Part shown: one piece after another, positions 48,114-54,425 of the stretch
Position numbering within the stretch: the first letter of the stretch is position 1
Layout: each line of letters opens with the position of its first letter
The notes under the pieces: generated by a model
The model's database searches: none
Told to the model about the DNA's origin: nothing
Seen by the model: the letters and a program-made list of their open reading frames with translations, nothing else
Translations under genes and position numbers: made by a program
DNA from: Archangium sp.
GTDB lineage: Bacteria > Myxococcota > Myxococcia > Myxococcales > Myxococcaceae
Assembly: GCA_030695565.1 (NCBI GenBank)
Contig: JAUYRZ010000072.1
Coordinates: 1-54,425 of the forward strand
Length of the DNA stretch: 54,425 nucleotides
Direction of reading: 5' to 3'

Positions 48114-49793
48114 TCACACCTTGTAGGAAGACGTGAGCTGGGTGAGACGTTCGGAGAGCCGGGTGAGACTGCCGGCCACCCGCTCGATGTCGCGCGTGCT
48201 GGCCAACGACTCGTCCATCGACTTCGAGAGTTGGGTGATCGCCGAGAGGATCTGTTCGACGCCGATGGTCTGCTGCCGGGTGTTGCCGGCGATCTGACGC
48301 GCGGCCTGCGAGGACTCGCGGATCACCCCGGTCAGCCCTTCGATGGCGGCCCCCACGCCCTCCGAGAGCGCCATGGTGGAGTGCGCGCGCCGGCTGCCCT
48401 CGTCGGTGGCAGCCACCGCGGCGCGGGTGCCCTTCTGCACCTCTGAGATGATGCCGCGCACCTGCCCCGCCGCGACCTTCGACTGCTCCGCGAGGTTGCG
48501 CATCTCCATCGCCACCACCGCGAAGCCCCGGCCGTGCTCCCCGGCCTTGGCCGCTTCGATCGACGCGTTGAGGGCCAGCAGGTTCGACTGCTCTGCGAGG
48601 TCCTTGACGGTGCCGATGATGTCGCCGATCTGCAGGGTGCGCTCCGAGAGCTCGGTGATGGTGGTCGCGATGGCCTTGACGCTCTGGGCCAGCGTGCCCA
48701 TGGCGCCGATCGACTCCTGCACTGCGCGCTGGCCTTCGCGGGCGAGCTCCTCGCTCTTCTGCGTCACCCGGATCACCGAGTCGGCGTGCTCGCTGGCTTG
48801 CCGCGAGGTCTCAGCGATCTCCGTCATCGTGGTGGAGGTCTCGCTGATCGCCGAGGCCTGACCCGAAGCGACCGCGGTCTGCAAGGTGGCGGTGCCGAGA
48901 ATCACCCCCGCCTCGCGTTGCACCTCGCCGGCCGCGGCGCGCAGGTCGCCCAGCATGGTGCGCAGCGAAGTGGCCATCGACTCGAAGCTGCCGGCCAGGC
49001 GCCCGATCTCGTCTTGACCGCGCACGTCGACCGCCTGCTGCAGATCGCCCCGCGCGATGCCGGCGGCCACCGCGGCCAACCGCTCCAGGGGCACCGCGAG
49101 CATGCGGGTGACCACGAAGGCCGCCCCCAGCCCACCCAGGAACACCAGCAGCCCCAGCACCAGCGAGTTGCGGGTGACGGTTTCCAGCTGGGTCTCGAGC
49201 GCGGTCAGCCTCAGGCCGACCTGCACCAGGCCGACCTCCTTGCGTTCCCCCACCGGGGCCGCGGCGGCCGAAGGGTCGCCGCCCAGGTCCATCATGCCCA
49301 GCGCGTCGAGGTCCGCGGGGTCCCTGGACTTGGCCCTCACCTCGAAGCGGATCGGGCTGACGAAGTCGATGACCTTCTGGCCTCCGACGTCGAGCTCCCG
49401 TTCTCTGACGCGCGCGTCGGGCGAGGATGCCCCCGGTGACGGCACGCGGCTCTTGAACTCGTCGAGGTGCGCGTCAGCCAGCACCTCGCCGCTCGAGCTG
49501 CGCAGCACCACCCAAGCCACGTCGGGTATGTCGCGCAGCGTGGCGGCCGCCGCGGCCTTCAAGCCCACCGTGTCGCGCGAGAAGGTGGCGAAGGCGAGGT
49601 TGTTGGCGAGGCCGATGCCCACCGCCTGACCACGCTTGCGCACCTCGTCGGTCATCACCGTGCGTGTCTGCTGCGCGAAGCTGATGATGAGAATGAAGGC
49701 GACTGCCGCGCTGGTGCCGGCGGTCAACACGGTGATCTTCGCGCGCACGCCGAAGCGCACGCCGTGTTCGACCTTGGTGGGGAGCTGCGTCAT
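48114..49793 (-). CDS. Methyl-accepting chemotaxis protein
   Basis: The product is 559 aa. TM1 is about 19-40 and TM2 about 209-231, with a periplasmic-type sensor region between them. It starts ANNLAFATFSRDTVGLKAAA, like Wsp-type or double-Cache-shortened sensors, and has a Gly/Ala/Asp-rich insert near 160-182. A HAMP domain (about 232-285) is followed by the signalling hairpin with tip EQSNLLALNASIEAAKAGEH (402-421). No C-terminal CheR-binding pentapeptide is seen (it ends TSSYKV). The CheR in this operon carries TPRs, which may replace that docking. The adjacent binding-protein gene, 10 nt upstream, suggests ligand input through a partner protein. Confidence 0.93.
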   Translation of the reverse strand: MTQLPTKVEHGVRFGVRAKITVLTAGTSAAVAFILIISFAQQTRTVMTDEVRKRGQAVGIGLANNLAFATFSRDTVGLKAAAAATLRDIPDVAWVVLRSSSGEVLADAHLDEFKSRVPSPGASSPDARVRERELDVGGQKVIDFVSPIRFEVRAKSRDPADLDALGMMDLGGDPSAAAAPVGERKEVGLVQVGLRLTALETQLETVTRNSLVLGLLVFLGGLGAAFVVTRMLAVPLERLAAVAAGIARGDLQQAVDVRGQDEIGRLAGSFESMATSLRTMLGDLRAAAGEVQREAGVILGTATLQTAVASGQASAISETSTTMTEIAETSRQASEHADSVIRVTQKSEELAREGQRAVQESIGAMGTLAQSVKAIATTITELSERTLQIGDIIGTVKDLAEQSNLLALNASIEAAKAGEHGRGFAVVAMEMRNLAEQSKVAAGQVRGIISEVQKGTRAAVAATDEGSRRAHSTMALSEGVGAAIEGLTGVIRESSQAARQIAGNTRQQTIGVEQILSAITQLSKSMDESLASTRDIERVAGSLTRLSERLTQLTSSYKV

Positions 49794-49803
49794 GAGCCGA
49801 ACC

Positions 49804-50691
49804 TCAAAAGACCGCCCTGGCCTGCGACCGCGCGGCAGCTGGAATGGTGATGTCGAGGACGCCGGCGGTCCGGCCGTTGAGGTAGACGCGGCCCTTGGGG
49901 AGCCCGGGGCTGGCCGCGGTGCCGGAGAGCTGCTTGAGCCCCAGCGCCGCCGCCTCGATGCCCATGTCCCCGTAGTCGGCCTCCACCGCCAGCAGCGCGC
50001 CGGCCTTGGCCATGCCCTGCGAGAACCCGATGAGCGGGATCTTCGACTCCAGCGAGGTCTGGACGAGGAACTTGAACGTGTCGACGTCGATCAGCGTCGC
50101 GTCGGGCACCAGCCACAGCGCGTCCACCCGGCCGAGCAGCTTGCGCACCGCGCTGGCCACCTCCGAAGTCTGCTGCACCTCCTGGCGCACCACCGTCAGA
50201 CCGAGGGCTTCGGCGGCGAGAGAGAGCTCGTCGACCAGCGCCTGCGAGTGTTTCGGATCGTACATCACGCCCAGCCGCCGGGCGGACGGCAGGAACTCCT
50301 TCATCACCTGCAGCTGCCGCGAGGGCGCGATGAACATCGGCACCGTGCGCAGCGCCTCGGCGGGCCCCAGCTTCTCGGGCTCGGGGACCATCGTGTTGAG
50401 CACCGGGGCGGTGGTCTTCAGCTCGGCGATCGCCCGCGCCGCGTCGGGCCCCACCGCCACCACCAGGCTGGGCACCTCCCCCACCACCCTGCGCACCTCG
50501 TCGGGGTGGGTGACGAGGTTGAGCACCGTCACCTGGCGACCCATCGCGACGATGAAGGCCTGCGCCACGGCTTTGTAGGCAGGTTGATCTGAGCTGCGCA
50601 CCAGCAGCACCTGTCCGGAGCCCGCGCCGAGACCCACCTGCGAGACGACAGCGACGAAGAACAGAGCGATCCGAGGGGCAAGGCGACTCAT
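49804..50691 (-). CDS. ABC-type substrate-binding protein (ABC_sub_bind/TrpX-like)
   Basis: The product is 295 aa. A signal peptide (MSRLAPRIALFFVAVVSQVG) is followed by a two-lobed periplasmic-binding fold: VLLVRSSDQPAYKAVAQAFI, PSLVVAVGPDAARAIAEL, VPMFIAPSRQLQVMKEFLPS, ARRLGVMYDPKHSQALVDEL and IPLIGFSQGMAKAGALLAVE. The family usually delivers aromatic amino acids or similar ligands to ABC permeases. No permease or ATPase is linked here; it lies between cheR and the MCP gene. It overlaps cheR by ATGA. A role as ligand receptor for the MCP is inferred. Confidence 0.9.
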   Translation of the reverse strand: MSRLAPRIALFFVAVVSQVGLGAGSGQVLLVRSSDQPAYKAVAQAFIVAMGRQVTVLNLVTHPDEVRRVVGEVPSLVVAVGPDAARAIAELKTTAPVLNTMVPEPEKLGPAEALRTVPMFIAPSRQLQVMKEFLPSARRLGVMYDPKHSQALVDELSLAAEALGLTVVRQEVQQTSEVASAVRKLLGRVDALWLVPDATLIDVDTFKFLVQTSLESKIPLIGFSQGMAKAGALLAVEADYGDMGIEAAALGLKQLSGTAASPGLPKGRVYLNGRTAGVLDITIPAAARSQARAVF

Positions 50692-52034
50692 GATTGTTCC
50701 AGGGCACGGCGCAGGGCGCCGACGGTGAGAGGTTCGACGCCACGCAACAGCTGGGCGTCATCGAGCCCGCGCACCCCGGCGATCGCGTTGCGCAGCGCGC
50801 GTTCCGACTCGGCGCTCTGGCCGAGGTGGCGAAACAGCGCTGCCTGGGCGGCGTGGGCCAGCGGCATCCCGGGCTCGAGGTAGAGGGCGCGCCGGGTGGC
50901 CTCGAGCGCCGCGGCGAGATCCCCTCTTTGCTCCGCCATCATCGACACCAGCAGCCACGCCTCGGGCAGGAGGCGCTGGGTAGCCAGCGCGCGCGCGAGG
51001 CGCTCGGCCACTTCGAGGTCGCCGCGTCGTGCAGCGTGGCGGGCTTCGGCGAGCGGATCCAGGTCTCCCGTGGGGGCGCTGGGCGCGGGCGTGCTGAGGT
51101 GGGGGCGGGGCGCGGGTGCGTTCGTCGTCTGAGGCCGCAGGGCCGTGGTCTGGGACCACACCGGCCTGGCAGGGGCGGAGCGGCGAGCGGGCGCGACCAC
51201 ACCTGGAGTCTGCGGGTGGGACGAGGCCGCCAGGGGCCGGCGCAAGACCAGGCCCTCGCCCTCGGGCAACCATTCGAAGCCGGCGGCCTCGGCCAGCGGC
51301 TGCTCTGCGGGGCCGACCGTGAGCAAGCCGCCGGGCACCAACGCCTGGTAGATCCGCGCCAGGACCCGCGCCGCGGCCCCGGGCTCGAAATAGATGAGCA
51401 CATTGCGGCACAACACGAGGTGCACCCCGGTCACCGGCGCGCTCTGAGAGGCGAGGTTGTGCTGGCGGAACTCCACCAGCGCACGCACCTGGGGCCGCGG
51501 CCCCTCACCCGCCGCGTCACGCTCGAAGTGCCGGGCACGGCTGAGGGCGTCGACGCCACGAAAGCTCCACTCGCCGTAGACGGCCGTGCGAGCCGCGGCG
51601 ATGGCCAGGCTCGAGACGTCGGTGCCCAGCACCGAGGCTGAGCGCGCGTCGTAACCCCGCTCGTGCAGCAGCATCGCCACGCTGAAGGCCTCGTCGCCGA
51701 ATGAGCAGCCCGCCGACCACACCATCAGTCGCGCGGACCCATGCAAGAGCGGTGCGGCGCGCACCGCCGCCTCGAGCTGTTCGCGGTGCCGGAAGAAATA
51801 GGTCTCGCCGATCACCGCGCGATCGACCACCGCGGCGAGGCTCGGCGCGTGGCCCGAGAGCACCGCCTGCACCAGCGCCGGGAGCGTCGTGCCGCTGGCC
51901 TCGGCGACCTTGTTCAGCAGCGCGGGGAGCTGTTGGCGCCCCTGGACTGACAGGCGCAACCCAAACCGATCGCAAAGCGCTTGAACCACCCGGGGCAGAT
52001 CGCCGCTGGCCGACAGGGCCGCCAGCTGCGTCAC
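50688..52034 (-). CDS. cheR: CheR methyltransferase with C-terminal TPR region
   Basis: The product is 448 aa. The GTG at 52034 overlaps the upstream cheW stop (GTGA). The N-terminal helical domain (1-75) is followed by the SAM-dependent methyltransferase: FFRHREQLEAA, SAM motif VWSAGCSFGDEAFSVAMLL, SVLGTDVSSLAIAAAR, and LCRNVLIYFEP near 235. A Pro/Ala/Ser linker (about 285-345) connects to two or three TPR-like helical hairpins (DPLAEARHAARRGDLEVAER, RGDLAAALEATRRALYLEPG). This CheR-TPR layout is that of WspC. It methylates glutamates of the MCP; the TPRs may supply the docking that the missing MCP pentapeptide would give. Confidence 0.93.
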   Translation of the reverse strand: MTQLAALSASGDLPRVVQALCDRFGLRLSVQGRQQLPALLNKVAEASGTTLPALVQAVLSGHAPSLAAVVDRAVIGETYFFRHREQLEAAVRAAPLLHGSARLMVWSAGCSFGDEAFSVAMLLHERGYDARSASVLGTDVSSLAIAAARTAVYGEWSFRGVDALSRARHFERDAAGEGPRPQVRALVEFRQHNLASQSAPVTGVHLVLCRNVLIYFEPGAAARVLARIYQALVPGGLLTVGPAEQPLAEAAGFEWLPEGEGLVLRRPLAASSHPQTPGVVAPARRSAPARPVWSQTTALRPQTTNAPAPRPHLSTPAPSAPTGDLDPLAEARHAARRGDLEVAERLARALATQRLLPEAWLLVSMMAEQRGDLAAALEATRRALYLEPGMPLAHAAQAALFRHLGQSAESERALRNAIAGVRGLDDAQLLRGVEPLTVGALRRALEQS

Positions 52035-52615
52035 GGGGTGACCTCCAAGCGCAGCACGATTCGATCCACGTCGAGCAGCGGCAGCAGCCGCCCACCCACC
52101 ACGCACCACGCCGCCACCAGCCCGCTGTGCGACCAACGCAGGCCCTCTTCGTCGTCCAGGGAGCGCCGACTCAGAATGGGTTCCTCCGCGAGGGCGTGGG
52201 CCCGATCCACCACGAGCGCCGCGCGCGCCGAGCCCTGCAGCAATACGAGGATCGCGTCGAGCGCGGGCCGGTGCTCCACCCCCAGCAGGGCCGCGAGATC
52301 GATCGCCACGTGCGGCTCTCCGCGCGCCACGAAGGCGCCCAGCACACCCGGCGCGGCGTCGGGCACCGGCGTCAGCGCGATGAGGTGCACCAGCTCGGCC
52401 ACGCGGCCGACGGGGACCAGCGCGCGCAGGCCTCCGGTTTCAAGCTCGAGGTGCACCCCGGGCAAGGTCACGCCGTCCTCAGCCTGGGCGAGGCGCTCGA
52501 AGAGCAGCCGCGTCTCCCCGTCGAGCTGCACCAGGCGCTGGCGCAGCGCCGCGGCCTCCTCCTGCGTGAGGGGCGCCGGGGCGGTGGGGCGAGCTGATCC
52601 CTGTCGGAAATCCAT
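52031..52615 (-). CDS. cheW: CheW-like protein, first gene of the operon
   Basis: The product is 194 aa. The N-terminal 45 residues are helical (LTQEEAAALRQRLVQLDGET), then a CheW fold that is more divergent than the second CheW: VHLELETGGLRALVPVGRVA, ELVHLIALTPVPDAAPGVLG, AFVARGEPHVAIDLAALLGV and a final strand LLPLLDVDRIVL. The second scaffold may bind CheA and MCP in a different ring position, as WspB and WspD do. The start is the ATG at 52615; the promoter region lies upstream at 52616-52720. Confidence 0.88.
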   Translation of the reverse strand: MDFRQGSARPTAPAPLTQEEAAALRQRLVQLDGETRLLFERLAQAEDGVTLPGVHLELETGGLRALVPVGRVAELVHLIALTPVPDAAPGVLGAFVARGEPHVAIDLAALLGVEHRPALDAILVLLQGSARAALVVDRAHALAEEPILSRRSLDDEEGLRWSHSGLVAAWCVVGGRLLPLLDVDRIVLRLEVTP

Positions 52616-52698
52616 GTGATCCAGTGTGGCTGGGTCGAACGCGACGGGAGTTCAAGCCCGACGCGCCCAGGTGAAGCCGAAATGCAGTAGCCCCGAAT

Positions 52699-52718
52699 GC
52701 GTTGACCTCGATCAACGC
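52699..52718 (-). promoter_or_regulatory. FNR/CRP-like inverted repeat upstream of the Che operon
   Basis: GCGTTGA and TCAACGC flank 6 nt. The core TTGAC-N4-ATCAA (52702-52715) has one mismatch to the FNR/ANR/DNR consensus TTGAT-N4-ATCAA. It lies 84 bp before the first start. A -35-like TTGATC inside the box (52715-52710), 18 nt from a weak GCTACT (52691-52686), would put the site over the promoter. Confidence 0.5.
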
Positions 52719-53101
52719 TCGCCCGCCTTGCCTCGCCTGGTGTGCAGAGCAAGATGGGGCCCAAGACTCAAGGTCCCGTGATTTCACGCGCGCACAGCCC
52801 CTTCGGGGCGGGTCAATCTTCAGGACTGCATTGCAGAGGTGAAGTGAATGACCCACCGATCTCCCGGTCGCCGAGTCGGCCACGAGGCGCTGCTGCAAAG
52901 AGAAGCGTTCGCCGGGTCCGGGTTGTCGATTCGGGCCGCCTTCTTCAAGCCAGTGCAATACTGCCTCACCGGCGCAAGGACCCGCTTCATTGGTTGGCCG
53001 AGTAACGAAGGACAGGCAGGGCGCGCTGCTCGAGCACGTAGCTGGCCTCGAAGTATCAGAACCCGGTGAGGTTGTTGGTGCTTGGTGTAGCCCTCACCCT
53101 G
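52719..53101. other. Intergenic region without recognised gene
   Basis: Short open frames exist on the plus strand (for example ending at 53005), but none has protein-like composition or an SD. A small hairpin GCCCC-TTC-GGGGC lies at 52797-52809. Nothing else is supported. Confidence 0.5.
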
Positions 53102-53133
53102 CCCCGCTCCCAAAGGGCCCAAAGGGAGAGGGG
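53102..53133. repeat. Dispersed palindrome after the helicase gene
   Basis: Arms CCCCGCTCCC (53102-53111) and GGGAGAGGGG (53124-53133), with one mismatch, enclose AAAGGGCCCAAA, preceded by GCCCTCACCCTG. It begins directly at the stop of the RapA-like gene and is probably its terminator. Confidence 0.75.
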
Positions 53134-53134
53134 C

Positions 53135-54425
53135 TCAGCGGTTGATCACGAACGCGCAGGCTGAGTCGAGCTGCACGCTGGTGCCGTCGAGCGCGTCGAG
53201 CAGCGCGTCGGAGAACATGAGCTCTTCGCGCAGCACCTGATCGATCTTCTGCGTGGGCACGCCCTGGTGCTGCAGGGAGAGCTTGATGCGCAGCATCGAC
53301 AGGTCACGCTCGTCTTCGATCGCTTCCCGGGCGCTGTCCTTCATCGCCTCGAGCTGCTTCTTGGCCGAGTCCATCGCCGCCTTCGCGGCCTCGTCGACGA
53401 AGCTCTGCAGCTCGGGGAACGCCGGGCCGACTTCGTTCGGCTTGAGCGACCGCCCATCGACCTCGCGCAGAATCGGGAGCAGCGACGGCTCGACCTTCGC
53501 CTTGCCCAACGGCTGCAGCGAGACCGCCACCTGGATGAGCGTGGTGCTCAAGAACCGCGAGAGCTGGCGCGACGGCACGCGGGCACCGGGCGCGGTGTCA
53601 CTGGGCTCAGCAGGCGTCACGTGGAAGAGGAACTCGATGCCCTTGCCCTTGATGGGCTTCTTCACGTCGAGGAAGCGGGCGCCGTTGCGGCCGTACGGGC
53701 CATCGCGCAGGAAGCCGAAGAGCGCCTCGACCAGCGGGTGACCCGTGGCGAAGTATTCGATCTCTTCCTGCTCCACCGCGGTGTCGCGCCAGAAGGTGCC
53801 CAGCACCGTGCGCTCTTCAGTGATGTCGTAGCCGGGCAGCGCCTCGACGTTGAGCGTCTGGCCGAAGTGGAAGCCACACTGAAACGCGTCGACCTCCTGA
53901 TCCTGATCGACCTTGATGCCGATGCGATCGGCCAGCTCGGTGATGGTCTCTTCGAGCCGCTCATCGAGATCGCGCGCGATCGACCAGAGCCCATCTTCGA
54001 GCGTCTCGTCTTCGTCGGCGTCCATGCCGGTGCGCTCGTGCGAACGCTGCACCAGCTCCTTCACTTCGACCTTGTCGAAGCTGCGCAAGTCGAGGAGCGG
54101 ATCGTACGCGCGCTTCACCTGCTCACGCGCGAGCTTCACCTTGTCCGCCAGATCCTTCACGTAGGCCGCGCGGCCCTTCGTGTCGGCCAGCGCGAGCTCG
54201 GTGAGCCGGGGCTCGACCTCTTCCAACACGGCGTCGAGACCACCGACCGTTTCACCGAAGACGCCGACCGCGTCACGCAACACGGCGAGCACGTCGGCGC
54301 TGAAGGTACCCGGCGCTTCGAACACGTGAATGTCGACCGACTGCGTCTGGCCGATGCGATCGAGCCGGCCGATGCGCTGCTCCATCGTGGCCGGCGACCA
54401 GGGCAGGTCGTAGTTCACCAGGTGG
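53135..54425 (-). CDS. RapA-like SNF2/DEAD helicase, C-terminal part
   Basis: Partial: the gene runs off the right edge and only the last 430 residues are present. The visible start, HLVNYDLPWSPATMEQRIGR, is helicase motif VI of the SNF2 group (continuing LDRIGQTQSVDIHVF). The rest matches the RapA/HepA-type C-terminal region: a long charged helical part (AAYVKDLADKVKLAREQVKR, DPLLDLRSFDK), a beta-rich domain with EYFATGHPLVEALF, and a helical end. RapA recycles RNA polymerase using ATP-driven translocation. Relatives of this length class also occur in phage-defence loci (DISARM, for example), but no defence partners are visible in the window. Confidence 0.87.
   Translation of the reverse strand, partial: HLVNYDLPWSPATMEQRIGRLDRIGQTQSVDIHVFEAPGTFSADVLAVLRDAVGVFGETVGGLDAVLEEVEPRLTELALADTKGRAAYVKDLADKVKLAREQVKRAYDPLLDLRSFDKVEVKELVQRSHERTGMDADEDETLEDGLWSIARDLDERLEETITELADRIGIKVDQDQEVDAFQCGFHFGQTLNVEALPGYDITEERTVLGTFWRDTAVEQEEIEYFATGHPLVEALFGFLRDGPYGRNGARFLDVKKPIKGKGIEFLFHVTPAEPSDTAPGARVPSRQLSRFLSTTLIQVAVSLQPLGKAKVEPSLLPILREVDGRSLKPNEVGPAFPELQSFVDEAAKAAMDSAKKQLEAMKDSAREAIEDERDLSMLRIKLSLQHQGVPTQKIDQVLREELMFSDALLDALDGTSVQLDSACAFVINR

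Noticed and set aside
52742-53069. Short plus-strand frames in the gap beside the helicase gene
   Set aside because: They show no SD, no family similarity, and Arg/Ser/Pro-rich composition typical of non-coding high-GC sequence.
53135-54425. DISARM- or other defence-system helicase
   Set aside because: Only the RapA-like C-terminus is visible. No methyltransferase, PLD or other defence partner occurs in the window, so a defence role is not supported.

Overview
The window is a chromosomal segment of a high-GC, Gram-negative bacterium. It is most likely a member of the Myxococcota or a close deltaproteobacterial relative. The signs are: strong G/C bias at third codon positions; many predicted lipoproteins with short Gly-rich or Asp-Ala-Gly-rich linkers; MYXO-CTERM-like C-terminal tails (Cys motif, hydrophobic stretch, Arg cluster) on a metallopeptidase and a MopE-type protein; ASH-domain and lamin-tail surface lipoproteins; and a complex multi-receiver chemosensory operon. 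No tRNA, rRNA, CRISPR array, integrase or complete insertion sequence was recognised.

Layout. 1-1050: an isolated hypothetical gene on the minus strand, flanked by two direct copies of a palindrome-containing repeat. 1055-8000: an Hsp70-like chaperone, an MMPL/RND exporter, a GNAT acetyltransferase and an MFS transporter. 8041-16918: secreted and envelope proteins (unknown exported protein, an orphan FliK-like protein, ferredoxin FdxA, an M36-type metallopeptidase, an OmpA protein, an ice-binding-like lipoprotein, an NTF2-like lipoprotein). 17211-23676: a peptidoglycan amidase lipoprotein with a TolB-like lipoprotein, facing a minus-strand eno - surE - NlpD-like - hydrolase group. 23752-29420: an ABC ATPase coupled to a giant ABC permease/M1 aminopeptidase fusion, then a metallophosphoesterase. 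29464-31724: a frameshifted small gene, a ParE-type toxin-antitoxin pair with a near-perfect operator, and an elicitor-type transglutaminase. 31855-37615: an ADP-ribosylglycohydrolase-like protein with a degraded metal site, a lamin-tail lipoprotein with a Gly-rich tandem repeat, UspA, a MOSC protein and an ABC-F ATPase. 37721-42651: two ASH-domain lipoproteins and a MopE-like protein, probably one operon. 42774-52615: an eight-gene, tightly coupled chemosensory operon on the minus strand. 53135-end: the C-terminal part of a RapA-like SNF2 helicase.

The most notable system is the chemosensory operon. In transcription order it is CheW, CheR-TPR, an ABC-type substrate-binding protein, an MCP, a stand-alone receiver, CheW, hybrid CheA-REC and CheB with an extra C-terminal REC. 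Its domain layout parallels the Wsp system of Pseudomonas (CheR with TPR, two CheWs, CheA-REC) but it has no GGDEF output protein. Instead it carries a dedicated periplasmic-type binding protein and four receiver domains. An FNR-like box lies upstream of its first gene.

A family of dispersed palindromes (CTCTCCC...GGGAGAG core) sits at several gene ends. One copy overlaps the coding sequence for the Arg-rich tail of the MopE-like protein, and two copies bracket the first gene of the window. All functional statements come from reading the sequence and from known families; no database search was possible.
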